Of a DNA stretch of 64,000 nt, positions 1-8,934 are shown piece by piece (the stretch's first letter is position 1; each line of letters starts with the position of its first letter). The stretch comes from an uncultured Acetatifactor sp. GTDB taxonomy: Bacteria; Bacillota; Clostridia; Lachnospirales; Lachnospiraceae. Location: contig CAJTOJ010000006.1 in assembly GCA_910577665.1 (NCBI GenBank), forward strand, positions 65,838-129,837, in the 5' to 3' direction. A program made the translations under genes and the position numbers. The notes below the pieces were generated by a model. It was not told the DNA's origin, did no database searches, and was given only the letters and a program-made list of their open reading frames with translations.

Positions 1-68
1 GGAAGAAAGTTTATATTTTTTTAATTAGCAGTTCATGATAACCCGATCCGGCATCTAAAGAAAAACCC

Positions 69-2240
69 TCACTTCCGCTCATCCAGATACAACTGCACCC
101 GGTTCGTCACCACCCGGCTGACCTCCTCCACGCTCTTGGCACCACTGAAGTATCCTGCCGCCTCCTCCTGGATCATGTTTAGTATGGGAACCGTGCGGAT
201 GGGAAAGGGACGGGCCTCCTCCAGTGCTTTTCTATACTCTGCCTGTTTCTCTGCCGTAATGTCTTCCTTGGTATAGCAGAACACCCCTTCCTGGGTTATC
301 AGATTTGAACCCTGCTCTATGTTCCTCTGTAGCCACTGTTCAAAAGCTTCCCTGTTCACTGGCGGAGTGGCAGAATCTGCATTCTGTACCTCCATCCCCA
401 GCAGAAAACGCAGGAACTCCCAGGCTCCTTCCTTTTGAGTGGCATTGGCATTGATTGCCATGGTAAATGTAGACCGGATGGCACCATAGCACCCATCATC
501 AAACAGAATCCCACAGGATACCTTCCCTGCGCTCTCCTGTTCTGCCAGACTGTCATACCTGAATATATCATGGAACCATCTGCTTTCCGTTATGTCTGTC
601 TCTGGCTGCTTTCTTCCATTATCACCGAACCGCCTGGCTGCTTCCAGGAGTTTCCCAAATAACGGGGTATCAAAATCACAAGTTCCCTTCTCCCAGTCTA
701 CCATTCCCCAGAGGCTGTCCGTTCCCTCCAGGAATGACCACAATACCCTGCCGGCATCTGCTCCCCCTGTATACAACCCCCCATCCCCCTTCTGGGAGAG
801 CAGTGCATCCACCAGGGCTTCTATGTCCGGTACCTCTGCACTGCCTAATATTTCCACACCCATCCTGGCACCGACTATGTTCAACCTGGGATTAATCCCA
901 TAGATATGTTCCCCCACCCGCCAGGTGGAAAAGGTGGCTGGGAAGTAATCCTCCTCGCGGATGTTGGAGCTTTCCATGTAAGGGTTCAGTTCCTCCAGCG
1001 CCCCCTTCTCCAGCATCCCCACAATGTAATCCTTCAGCAGTTCATCCCCGCACAGGATGTCCGGGCCTTTTCCGGCTGCCACCTGGATGCTGGTCAGCCT
1101 GGCGAAGTCCTCCACATCATTGCCGCTGCCACAGTCCTCCAGAATCACATGGTAAGTATCGCTTTTCTGGTTGAACCGGGCCACCCGTTCCGTGATCCAG
1201 GTATCCGTGTGGAAATTCCCCCGTATGACAACGGGAGCCTTCCCCACCCTGGCCATCTGTAGCCGTTCCAGCAACCCTGCCGATTCCCCGAAATCCGTCC
1301 AGAGGAATTCCACGCTGCCATCCTCCAGCACCTGGATATCCTGTAGCTTCATATCGTTTCGCAGTGTGTAGGATGTACCAGTAAAGGACAGAACCTGGTT
1401 CCTGCTGCCATCTGATGGATTCCACTTCACAATCCCCGAACCGGCCCCTGTAGCGCCATGTTCAAGCATGGCCAGGACATCCCCTGCACTCCCTATACCC
1501 GGTGTCATGATCTCCATTGCCACCTGTAGCCTGTCCTCCGGGCGAAACTGCCCTGTGGCAGGGTCAAGCTCTGCCACCCTCCAGAGGTTTTCTGTATAAT
1601 CCTTCAGCAGTACATATATACTTCCGTTCTTCAGCAGACAGAAATCCTGTATAGATATACTGGCATTAAACTGGTTCCCTTCATACAGGATCTCCCCAGT
1701 GGAAAGGATTTTAAAAAGGGAACCATCCTCCCTGTATTCCTCCTGTATCTCGTTGGGATTATCATAGCTATAGTTTGCATTGCGATAGCAGTAGAAATTC
1801 CCTTCCTGGTCCATATGCCACCGATATCTGTTACGCGGGTTCGTATACTGTGTGGAAATCCCCTGTAACAGGAGTTCGCTGCTGCCATCCTTCCTGTACA
1901 GGTAAATGTCCGAGTCCTTCGGACGTGCCTCTGCCCAGAGCTGTACCGGTTCCCCCTGGTGAAACTGGGTTCCCAGTGGGACATGGACGGTACCTCCTTC
2001 GGCCAGGACATTCCCTGCATACTGACCCTGGGGATTCTGTTCCCAGAAACCATGCAGGAAGAGTTCCTCCGAGTCCACGAAGATATCATAATATTCCGTC
2101 CTGTCTGTAATGGCTGACAGATCCTCCATGCCAGGCATCACACCCTGCCAGGTACTTTCTTCCTTTTCTGCTGCCCCACAACCCGTCAGGCAGAAAAAGC
2201 AGAGTAGCACGAGAAAAATGAATATTGTGTTTTTTCCCAT
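69..2240 (-). CDS. Solute-binding-like lipoprotein, copy A of a tandem pair
   Basis: A 723-residue predicted lipoprotein. Residues 1-21 form a lipoprotein signal ending in lipobox LTGC (Cys21). The start is set at the ATG after an AAGGGGG Shine-Dalgarno; an in-frame upstream Met exists without one. The N-terminal half resembles no family I can name. The C-terminal half looks like a type 1 extracellular solute-binding protein: a VVIRG strand start, then AAGKGPDIL, and a late segment AINANATQKEGAWEFLRFLL typical of sugar-binding proteins. No permease or ABC ATPase lies nearby, so a transport role is unproven. It is closely similar along its whole length to the lipoprotein at 3028-5271. The last ~50 bases of coding DNA are nearly identical between the two, which points to recent duplication or gene conversion. 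The likely site of action is the outer face of the membrane. Confidence 0.85.
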   Translation of the reverse strand: MGKNTIFIFLVLLCFFCLTGCGAAEKEESTWQGVMPGMEDLSAITDRTEYYDIFVDSEELFLHGFWEQNPQGQYAGNVLAEGGTVHVPLGTQFHQGEPVQLWAEARPKDSDIYLYRKDGSSELLLQGISTQYTNPRNRYRWHMDQEGNFYCYRNANYSYDNPNEIQEEYREDGSLFKILSTGEILYEGNQFNASISIQDFCLLKNGSIYVLLKDYTENLWRVAELDPATGQFRPEDRLQVAMEIMTPGIGSAGDVLAMLEHGATGAGSGIVKWNPSDGSRNQVLSFTGTSYTLRNDMKLQDIQVLEDGSVEFLWTDFGESAGLLERLQMARVGKAPVVIRGNFHTDTWITERVARFNQKSDTYHVILEDCGSGNDVEDFARLTSIQVAAGKGPDILCGDELLKDYIVGMLEKGALEELNPYMESSNIREEDYFPATFSTWRVGEHIYGINPRLNIVGARMGVEILGSAEVPDIEALVDALLSQKGDGGLYTGGADAGRVLWSFLEGTDSLWGMVDWEKGTCDFDTPLFGKLLEAARRFGDNGRKQPETDITESRWFHDIFRYDSLAEQESAGKVSCGILFDDGCYGAIRSTFTMAINANATQKEGAWEFLRFLLGMEVQNADSATPPVNREAFEQWLQRNIEQGSNLITQEGVFCYTKEDITAEKQAEYRKALEEARPFPIRTVPILNMIQEEAAGYFSGAKSVEEVSRVVTNRVQLYLDERK

Positions 2241-2312
2241 ATATTCCCCCTTATATTTCACATATTCCCAAAAGACACTCGTCACGCATAAACATTCGAA
2301 GCACCCCCAGAA

Positions 2313-2392
2313 CATGTCTAAAAATTGCTTTCTGGCAAATGGGGCGAACGCAGTTTACCGTGGGAGATGGTGGGAATGAATTTTCAAACATC
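2313..2392. repeat. Short MITE-like element, internally deleted copy
   Basis: About 80 bp bounded by inverted ends (ATGTCTAAAAATT on the left, AATTTTCAAACAT on the right). It shares the core ATTGCTTTCTGGCA and GGGAATGAATTTTCA with a 150-bp relative at 14715-14864, but lacks about 70 bp of the middle. It lies just upstream of the lipoprotein gene that starts at 2240. Confidence 0.6.
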
Positions 2393-2489
2393 TTCCAAGC
2401 TAAATATATATATCTATAATAATCATATGAGAAAGCGGGGAGATGGTCAATGCCTTCCCCCCAATATGCTTCAGCAATGAATGGATTAT

Positions 2490-2567
2490 GTTACCGTTCA
2501 CGGGTGACACCGCGAAATGCTTTCACACTCTTTTGCGTGACAAACCCTAGACTGTTGTACCCCAAAA
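2490..2567. repeat. Partial copy (left half) of a 146-bp palindromic intergenic repeat
   Basis: Starts GTTACCGTTCAC and runs through TTTTGCGTGACAAACCC to CCCCAAAA. It matches the left half of the fuller element at 22684-22829 base for base over most of its length. The right half, with its closing inverted end, is missing here. No coding potential is seen. Confidence 0.6.
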
Positions 2568-2594
2568 TGAGGGATCCTGGCCAAAGTCAAGAAT

Positions 2595-2948
2595 TTATTT
2601 TTCAGTGGTCCACCTACATTCTGAATACGTACAACGATATCGCCAAATCTCATTTCCATTTTTATCATATCCGACAAATATCTCTTTTGCATAATCATGG
2701 TTCCCGAATTTATTCTGGCGCAGATTCTCCCAATAGGTATGCCCACAGTTACCGCATTTATGGAGTGTTCCATACTCATTATAATGGCCTTCTTCCTTAT
2801 AAAGAGTTCGTCTAAAACAATCTGGTGCCGTAGTATAGCGGTGTTGGCATGAATTTGTTGCTGCCAACACATGTACTGGATTATGTGAAACTACCACCGC
2901 CAGAATAATACAGCATAATAACCACCTGCTTTTTTTAATAGTTCCCAT
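2595..2948 (-). CDS. Small secreted Cys/His protein, copy A
   Basis: A 117-residue protein with a basic start, a hydrophobic segment (residues 9-22) and probable signal peptidase cleavage after VLA near residue 29. The start follows an excellent AAAGGAGG, which excludes upstream in-frame Met codons. The mature part carries CQH, a GHYNEYGTLHKCGNCGHTYW-type CxxC segment (given here in 20 residues) and a last Cys in YSEC, suggesting a small metal-binding or disulfide-stabilised fold. I recognise no family. It pairs with the downstream lipoprotein gene (2240-69), and the same pair recurs as 5688-5335 with 5271-3028. Both copies are exactly 117 residues. A functional link between small protein and lipoprotein is inferred from this repeated pairing. 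Confidence 0.75.
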   Translation of the reverse strand: MGTIKKSRWLLCCIILAVVVSHNPVHVLAATNSCQHRYTTAPDCFRRTLYKEEGHYNEYGTLHKCGNCGHTYWENLRQNKFGNHDYAKEIFVGYDKNGNEIWRYRCTYSECRWTTEK

Positions 2949-3027
2949 AAATCCTCCTTTCATAAACACCACAATGTCCCTAGTCTTTTCATCATTGAAG
3001 TAAACAGTATATTACAACACACTCACC

Positions 3028-5271
3028 TCACTTCCTCTCATCCAGATACAACTGCACCCGGTTCGTCACCACCCGGCTGACCTCCTCCACACTCTTAATA
3101 CCGTTAAAATACTCTGCCGCCTCCTCCTGGATAATGTTAAGGATGGGAACCGTGCGGACTGGATAGGGACGGGCCTCCTCTATGGCCTTCCTGTACGCGA
3201 CAATTTTCTCATCCGTGATATCCTCCTTGGTAAAGACGACCATCCTGGAGACTGGTGTGGAATTGTCCTCCGATGCATCACTATATTTAGGACGCTCTAT
3301 TCCGTTCTCGTCCTCGATGCCTTCCAGTTCTGCTTCCATCCACGTATCAAATGCCTTTTTATTGACAGGCACCCGGTTAAAAATACCGGGATCCTGGGAT
3401 TTCTCTCCCAGCAGGAAACAGATAAATTCCCAGGCACCTTCTTTATGAATGGAATTGGCATTGATGGCCAGCACATACCTGGAAGCTACAGCCGCATAAC
3501 ATCCCTCATCAAACAGAACTCCCGCTGGCACTCTCCCTTTGTCTGCCAGTTCTACGGGGCTGTCATATTCAAATATATTAAAATACCTTCTGTATTTCGC
3601 AATACTGGCTGCCTCATTCCTTCCATCATCGGCGAACCGTCTGGCAGCTTCCAAAAGCTTTGTAAACAGCGGACTACTAAAATCACAGATTCCCTCTTCC
3701 CAGTCCACCATCCCCCAGAGACTGTACGACCCCTTCAAGAACAATTCCAACAGTTGGGCGGAATCCTTTCCGGAAAGATATATGCCATCCTCCTTCCTGT
3801 CCAGAAGGCCATCCAGCAGTCTCCCTATATCCGGCTTCTCCTGCTGTCCCAGAATGGAAACATCCACCCAATAACCAGTGAATTCAGGCATTGGATTCAC
3901 GCTATATATCCTGTCCCCATCCCGCCAGGTAGCAAAGGTAAGCGGAAAATACTCCTCTTCCTTAAGGCCGGAATCAGCCATGTATGTACTTAACTCTTCG
4001 AAGGCACCCTTTTCCAGCATCCCATCGACATAGTCTTGTAGGAGCTTCTCCCCACATAAAATGTCTGGCCCTTTCCCTGCTGCCATCTGGATGCTGGTCA
4101 GCCTGGCGAAGTCCTCTACCTGGCCGCTGCCGCAGTCCTCCAGGATTACATGGTAAATATCATTCTCCCGGTTAAACCATGCTGCCCTTTCAGAAACCCA
4201 TTGGTCAATTCCCCAGGTTCCCCGTATGACCACAGGAATCTTCTCCACAGGAACCATCTGTAGCTGCTCCAGGCTCCCAGAGGCATGGTCAGAATCCGTC
4301 CGGATACATTCCACAGTGCCACCCTGCAACACCTGGAACTCCCGCAGCCATAAATTCTCCTGCTGTACTTCGTAAGATGTCCCATTGAAGGAGAGAAGGA
4401 TTTCCATACTACCATTATCCGCATTACATTTTGCAAGCTCATAACCGTTGTTAAGAGAAAAACCCAGCACAGCCAGGTCACCTTCTGCCATCCCCAGGCA
4501 GGGGGCTGAAGCCCCCTCCAGAAGAGAGGACTGTAGATCCCCATCCTCCAGCAGTGTAACATGTCCGGATTCGGGGTCAGCTTCTGCCAGCTTCCAACAG
4601 TCTTCTTCCTCAGACCACAGGATCAGATATACACTGCCATCCGCAGACTGGCAAATATCCATTATGGAAATACCTGGATCCAGCGTATTCTCATACAGAA
4701 TCTCACCAGTAGAAAGAATCTTCACCAGGGATGTATTGAGCCAAAAGGCTTTTTCTGTGGTATCTGCCTGGTTTAAAATAGAATAATTCATGTTGCGGTA
4801 ACAGTAAAAATCCCCCTCCGGATCCCTATACCATTGATATGGATGATCAAGACTTGTATATCGCAGCGGAAAGTCCTGTAGGAGAAGTTCTCGGCTCCCA
4901 TCTTTCCTGTATAAGTAAATATCTGCATAAGCCGGATTCCCTTTTATATCCCCCGGACAGTCTTCTGCCCAGAACTGTACGGGTTCCCCCTGGTAGAACT
5001 GAGTGCCCAGATGGACATACACTGTACTGCCATGGGCAAAAGAATTTACCACATACTCATCTGGTGGGTTTTTCTCCCATGGGCTAGGTTTGAATATGTC
5101 CTCCTGTTTAACAAAAATATCATAATATTCCGTTCTGTCTATAATAGCAGTCAGATCCTTCAAGTCCGAGGATATTCCCCGCCAGGTGGTTTCCCCGTTT
5201 TCTTCAGAACCGCAGGCAGACAGGGAAAAAAGAAACAGCAAAGCGATTGTAAATATGGAGTACTTTTTCAT
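3028..5271 (-). CDS. Solute-binding-like lipoprotein, copy B of a tandem pair
   Basis: A 747-residue predicted lipoprotein with a signal ending in lipobox LSAC (Cys20). It is homologous over its full length to the 723-residue protein at 69-2240: shared DRTEYYDIFV near the start, ILEDCGSG, AAGKGPDILCG, LWGMVDWE and an identical C-terminal stretch ending LYLDERK. It differs by a longer insertion before the C-terminal solute-binding-like region (around IEDENGIERPKYSD). There is no transporter partner in the window. The gene sits 63 bases downstream of its small Cys/His partner (5335-5688), same strand, so the two are probably co-transcribed. The ligand is unknown; sugar or peptide binding is only an analogy with solute-binding proteins. 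Confidence 0.85.
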   Translation of the reverse strand: MKKYSIFTIALLFLFSLSACGSEENGETTWRGISSDLKDLTAIIDRTEYYDIFVKQEDIFKPSPWEKNPPDEYVVNSFAHGSTVYVHLGTQFYQGEPVQFWAEDCPGDIKGNPAYADIYLYRKDGSRELLLQDFPLRYTSLDHPYQWYRDPEGDFYCYRNMNYSILNQADTTEKAFWLNTSLVKILSTGEILYENTLDPGISIMDICQSADGSVYLILWSEEEDCWKLAEADPESGHVTLLEDGDLQSSLLEGASAPCLGMAEGDLAVLGFSLNNGYELAKCNADNGSMEILLSFNGTSYEVQQENLWLREFQVLQGGTVECIRTDSDHASGSLEQLQMVPVEKIPVVIRGTWGIDQWVSERAAWFNRENDIYHVILEDCGSGQVEDFARLTSIQMAAGKGPDILCGEKLLQDYVDGMLEKGAFEELSTYMADSGLKEEEYFPLTFATWRDGDRIYSVNPMPEFTGYWVDVSILGQQEKPDIGRLLDGLLDRKEDGIYLSGKDSAQLLELFLKGSYSLWGMVDWEEGICDFSSPLFTKLLEAARRFADDGRNEAASIAKYRRYFNIFEYDSPVELADKGRVPAGVLFDEGCYAAVASRYVLAINANSIHKEGAWEFICFLLGEKSQDPGIFNRVPVNKKAFDTWMEAELEGIEDENGIERPKYSDASEDNSTPVSRMVVFTKEDITDEKIVAYRKAIEEARPYPVRTVPILNIIQEEAAEYFNGIKSVEEVSRVVTNRVQLYLDERK

Positions 5272-5334
5272 AAGATACCTCTGTATGATAAGTCATAATA
5301 GAACTCCTCTATATCAAACAATATAATTACACTT

Positions 5335-5688
5335 TTATCTTTGTCTCGTATGAGGACACCCGGAAGTGGTGCAATATGATTCCAATACATCTCTTCCATC
5401 AATATTAACAGGCACCCATCCAGACCATTGATGGTCTTCGTACTTCTTTTGATACAAGTCCGTCCAATATACACGACCACAGTCAGCACAAACATGCTTT
5501 GTACCAATCTCATTGAAATGTCCTTCTGGTTTGAACAGCTTCCCTCGTACAGCGTCATAAACTATCCTGTATTGTGCATGCTCACAATACACATTCGTGG
5601 CTGCCTGAACTGGCAATGCACTAGAAAAAAACAGTCCCATAAACGCCAGACAACACACCAGCATGCCTACTTTATTCATTTTACCCAT
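5335..5688 (-). CDS. Small secreted Cys/His protein, copy B
   Basis: 117 residues. A signal peptide (cleavage likely after VQA near residue 29) is followed by a mature part with CEH, EGHFNEIGTKHVCADCGRVYW-like spacing around a CADC pair, and terminal CTTSGC. The start is preceded by GGAG at 8 bases. Clearly homologous to the protein at 2595-2948, but more diverged than the two lipoproteins are from each other. Conserved Cys and His positions suggest a metal or disulfide centre; function unknown. First gene of the proposed duplicated module and probably promoter-proximal. Confidence 0.75.
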   Translation of the reverse strand: MGKMNKVGMLVCCLAFMGLFFSSALPVQAATNVYCEHAQYRIVYDAVRGKLFKPEGHFNEIGTKHVCADCGRVYWTDLYQKKYEDHQWSGWVPVNIDGRDVLESYCTTSGCPHTRQR

Positions 5689-5926
5689 ATGCTTTTCTCC
5701 ATTGCCATAGCTTTATTTCACAACATTTAACGGTAGTCATATCAAATTCATCACCAGATTGCACTTTCTATCCACCCATAGCCCCAGCCATATCCTCACC
5801 CCCTCCCCACGTATCCCTCTTTTCTATCATCCTACTATCCTTTTCCAATCCCGTCAATTGACCATTCGTCAATCCCTAAAGCATCATATCATTTCCACGT
5901 TATCCACAAAATTGACAAATACTCAA
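5689..5926. other. AT-rich divergent intergenic region
   Basis: Together with the promoter listed next, this ~360-bp stretch separates the leftward surface-protein module from the rightward XRE gene. It is AT-rich and pyrimidine-rich on the plus strand. I see no gene, hairpin or strong repeat in it. It presumably holds the promoter of the leftward module, but I could not fix hexamers for it. Confidence 0.5.
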
Positions 5927-5955
5927 TTGCATAAATCTTCCAATTATGTTATAAT
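5927..5955 (+). promoter_or_regulatory. Sigma-A-type promoter of the XRE gene
   Basis: TTGCAT (5927-5932), a 17-base spacer and TATAAT (5950-5955), about 100 bases upstream of the start codon. A second overlapping TATAAT lies at 5955-5960. Confidence 0.6.
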
Positions 5956-6052
5956 ATAATAGTTTTAGATGTGTTTTACTATAAAAATAATTGTTTTTTA
6001 CAAATGCCACACTTCTATTTTTTATCTTTGTACATATACACAGGAGGATCCC

Positions 6053-6421
6053 ATGGATACACAGGAATTAGGCATGCGCATCCGCAAAGGCCGCATGGAG
6101 AAACAGATGAAACAGACAGAACTTGCCAGCCAACTCTCTGTATCCCCCACCACTCTCTGTAAGTGGGAAAAGGGTATAAACAGGCCCGACATTGAGAGTC
6201 TTAAATCACTTTCTGTCATCCTGGGCATCCCTTTCTTGACACTCCTAGGGGAAAATACACCAGAGCCAGAGTTCCCCATGCCAGACACAGTTTTCCAGAC
6301 TCCCCCTGTCCAGCCTAAGAAGACAGGAAACCCCTGGACAAAGCGCCTGCCCATCCTCATCGCCTGTCTGCTTCTGGCTGGGATAGCCCTATTCGCCTGG
6401 TACATCAGGATCCGTCCATAG
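6053..6421 (+). CDS. XRE-family regulator with C-terminal membrane segment
   Basis: 122 residues. The start follows AGGAGG at 6042-6047; a longer in-frame ORF upstream lacks a ribosome site. Residues 5-60 form a lambda-repressor-like helix-turn-helix (core LASQLSVSPTTLCKWEKGI). A Pro-rich linker follows, then one hydrophobic span near residues 97-116 ending in a short basic tail. This makes it a DNA-binding protein tethered to the membrane, a layout known for small Firmicute regulators. It is transcribed away from the duplicated lipoprotein module, so control of that module is possible but unproven. Confidence 0.8.
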   Translation: MDTQELGMRIRKGRMEKQMKQTELASQLSVSPTTLCKWEKGINRPDIESLKSLSVILGIPFLTLLGENTPEPEFPMPDTVFQTPPVQPKKTGNPWTKRLPILIACLLLAGIALFAWYIRIRP

Positions 6422-6456
6422 GGGTGTCAACTTTTTTATACCACATCATTTCCCTA

Positions 6457-6485
6457 TTGACACCGTACTACAGACATGCTACACT
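6457..6485 (+). promoter_or_regulatory. Promoter of the T-box/trpBA transcript
   Basis: TTGACA (6457-6462), a 17-base spacer and TACACT (6480-6485). It places the transcript start near 6492, just before the T-box stem I region. Confidence 0.6.
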
Positions 6486-6491
6486 ACTTTC

Positions 6492-6805
6492 AATTTCATA
6501 TTTCAAACCGTTGAAGCGGAGATAACGGCAATGATGCCTTTACAGAGAGCCTGTGGTGCTGAGAAACAGGTGGGAAACAAGTTGTCAAATGGACCGCTGA
6601 GGGCGCAGTCAAATGTGGACGATCCAGACACAGAGTATTCTGCGACGTTGAAGGCAGACGTCATTTGCCGGGGATATGCAGGTATCCTGCCAAGTGCACG
6701 GGTCATACCGTGAATCAAGGTGGCACCGCGGATTGTGCCGTACTATCAGTGTACGTGTAAAGTTCGTCCTTGACAGAAGGTTTCTTTCTGTCAAGGGCTT
6801 TTTTG
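6492..6805 (+). promoter_or_regulatory. Tryptophan T-box leader with terminator
   Basis: Stem I elements are visible around GAGAGCCTGTGGTGCTGAGAAACAGG. The specifier bulge reads AATGGACCGCTGAGG, with UGG (Trp) at 6590-6592 followed by the usual purine and CC. The T-box AAGGTGGCACCGCGG lies at 6717-6731. An intrinsic terminator follows: stem CCTTGACAGAA with TTCTGTCAAGG (6768-6796), then a T run. In this known mechanism, uncharged tRNA-Trp pairs with the specifier and the T-box and prevents termination, so trpBA expression rises when tryptophan is scarce. Confidence 0.9.
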
Positions 6806-6890
6806 TGCTTCAAAGAAGGTAAGGTATGACAAAGAGAACTGTTTCTGACGTTCCATACATGCTAATAAGTAGCAGAAAGGCAGGTACATT

Positions 6891-8081
6891 ATGAGCAATC
6901 CAAACGGGCGCTTCGGTATTCACGGGGGACAATACATCCCCGAAATACTGATGCATGCAGTCACAGAACTGGAGGAAGCATACAATCATTACAGACAAGA
7001 TCCCTCCTTTAACAGGGAACTAACCACGCTTCTGAATGAATATGCCGGCAGGCCCTCCCGGCTCTATTATGCGGAGAAGATGACCCGGGATCTGGGTGGC
7101 GCCAGGATCTACTTGAAACGGGAGGATCTCAACCATACCGGTTCCCACAAGATCAACAACGTACTGGGCCAGGCACTTCTGGCAAAGAAGATGGGCAAGA
7201 CACGGCTCATCGCTGAGACAGGCGCAGGACAGCACGGTGTGGCTACCGCCACGGCTGCTGCCCTGCTGGGAATGAAGTGTGTGGTCTACATGGGGCAGGA
7301 GGACACCATCCGGCAGGCCTTGAATGTATACCGCATGCGGCTGCTGGGCGCTGAAGTAGTCCCTGTGAAAACCGGCACAGCCACTTTGAAGGACGCTGTG
7401 TCCGAAGCCATGCGGGCCTGGACTTCACGTATAGAAGATACCCACTACTGCCTGGGTTCTGTCATGGGGCCCCACCCCTTCCCCACCCTTGTACGGGATT
7501 TCCAGGCAGTGATCTCCAGGGAGGTCAAGTCACAGCTCATGGAGCGGGAAGGCCTGCTTCCAGACGCGGTTCTGGCCTGTGTAGGCGGCGGCTCCAATGC
7601 CATGGGTAGTTTCTATCATTTTATTGAAGAAAAGAGCGTGCGGCTCATTGGCTGTGAAGCCGCTGGCAGGGGTATAGACACCTTTGAGACTGCTGCTACC
7701 ATCGCCACCGGCAGACCTGGTATCTTCCATGGAATGAAATCCTATTTCTGCCAGGACCAGTACGGCCAGATCGCCCCCGTATACTCCATCTCTGCCGGGC
7801 TTGACTATCCCGGAATCGGTCCCGAACATGCCTACCTGCATGATACAGGCAGGGCAGAATATGTGTCTGTGACAGATGAGGAAGCAGTGGCAGCCTTTGA
7901 GTACCTGTCCCAGACCGAAGGAATCATCCCGGCTATCGAGTCAGCCCATGCAGTAGCCCATGCCATGCAGCTTGCACCCGGCATGCGGAAAGACCAGATC
8001 ATCGTCATCACCATATCCGGCAGGGGGGACAAGGACTGTGCCGCCATTGCCCGTTACAGAGGGGAGGATATCCATGAGTAG
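6891..8081 (+). CDS. trpB: Tryptophan synthase beta chain
   Basis: 396 residues, the normal length. It catalyses PLP-dependent condensation of indole with L-serine to tryptophan in the cytoplasm, as an alpha2-beta2 complex with TrpA. The PLP lysine is Lys87 in HTGSHKINN, the same number as in the Salmonella enzyme. The phosphate-binding loop GGGSNAMG and the ETGAGQHG motif are intact. It is the first gene after the Trp T-box. Its TAG stop overlaps the trpA start by 8 bases, so the two are translationally coupled. The other trp genes (E, G, D, C, F) are not adjacent. Confidence 0.97.
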   Translation: MSNPNGRFGIHGGQYIPEILMHAVTELEEAYNHYRQDPSFNRELTTLLNEYAGRPSRLYYAEKMTRDLGGARIYLKREDLNHTGSHKINNVLGQALLAKKMGKTRLIAETGAGQHGVATATAAALLGMKCVVYMGQEDTIRQALNVYRMRLLGAEVVPVKTGTATLKDAVSEAMRAWTSRIEDTHYCLGSVMGPHPFPTLVRDFQAVISREVKSQLMEREGLLPDAVLACVGGGSNAMGSFYHFIEEKSVRLIGCEAAGRGIDTFETAATIATGRPGIFHGMKSYFCQDQYGQIAPVYSISAGLDYPGIGPEHAYLHDTGRAEYVSVTDEEAVAAFEYLSQTEGIIPAIESAHAVAHAMQLAPGMRKDQIIVITISGRGDKDCAAIARYRGEDIHE

Positions 8082-8934
8082 TATCCAGAAAGCATTTCAA
8101 AACGGGAAAGTGTTCTTTGCCTTTCTCACCTGCGGCGATCCTGACCTGCAGACCACGGCAGCCGCAGTCCGGGCCGCTGTGGCAGGCGGAGCGGATCTGG
8201 TGGAGCTGGGAATTCCCTTTTCAGATCCTACCGCAGAAGGGCCATTGATCCAGGAAGCAAACCTAAGGGCTTTGCAGAATGGTGTTACCACAGACCAGAT
8301 CTTCGACCTTGTACGGGAACTGCGCCTTGAGGTAAAAGTTCCCATGGTATTCATGACTTATGCCAATGTGGTATTCTCTTATGGGGCAGAGCGCTTTATC
8401 TCCACCTGCCAGGCCATCGGCATAGACGGGCTGGTTCTGCCAGATCTGCCATTGGAGGAAAAAGGGGAATTCCAGCCCCTGTGTCTCCAGTATGGCCTGG
8501 ATCTTATCTCCCTGATCGCCCCCACTTCCAGAGAGCGTATCGCCAGAATTGCCAGGGATGCAGAAGGTTTTCTATACCTGGTATCTTCCCCGGAAGTAAC
8601 AGGTGCTGGAAAAGAATCCCACACCGGTCTGGCCTCCATTGTAAATGTGGTGCGGCAGAACACAGATCTTCCCTGTGTCATTGGCTTCCACACGTCCACC
8701 CCTGCCCACGCTGGCAGTCTGGCTGCTCTGTCTGATGGGATCATTGCGGAATCAGCCATCGTCAGTCTTCTGAAAACCTATGGCAATGCAGCCCCGGCAC
8801 ATATAGAGGCCTATGTAAGGAGCATAAAAGAAGCCATGAAGCCAAATACCCCGCTGCAAGCAACGGGGCATCAAATTTGTAGCGCTGCAGAGCAGCGGGG
8901 TATTTGGTCTTCGCTTCACTTCGGTCGGTGCTGA
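8074..8934 (+). CDS. trpA: Tryptophan synthase alpha chain with repeat-derived tail
   Basis: 286 residues. The start is the ATG inside the trpB stop region; a longer in-frame ORF from 7960 lies within trpB and is rejected. It cleaves indole-3-glycerol phosphate and channels indole to TrpB. Glu44 (in VELGIPFSDP) matches the catalytic glutamate. The second acidic residue is Glu55 in TAEGP, where enterobacterial TrpA has Asp60. Normal TrpA ends near residue 255 (SIKEAM). The last 31 residues, beginning KPNTPLQATGH, are encoded by an interspersed repeat also found at 33773-33870, so the native 3' end was replaced or extended. The core is intact and probably functional. Confidence 0.93.
   Translation: MSSIQKAFQNGKVFFAFLTCGDPDLQTTAAAVRAAVAGGADLVELGIPFSDPTAEGPLIQEANLRALQNGVTTDQIFDLVRELRLEVKVPMVFMTYANVVFSYGAERFISTCQAIGIDGLVLPDLPLEEKGEFQPLCLQYGLDLISLIAPTSRERIARIARDAEGFLYLVSSPEVTGAGKESHTGLASIVNVVRQNTDLPCVIGFHTSTPAHAGSLAALSDGIIAESAIVSLLKTYGNAAPAHIEAYVRSIKEAMKPNTPLQATGHQICSAAEQRGIWSSLHFGRC

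Noticed and set aside
5912..5917. TTGACA as -35 of the XRE promoter
   Set aside because: It is 32 bases from TATAAT; TTGCAT at 17 bases fits.
7960..8073. Long N-terminus of trpA
   Set aside because: Lies inside trpB in another frame; TrpA begins at 8074 with the overlapping ATG.
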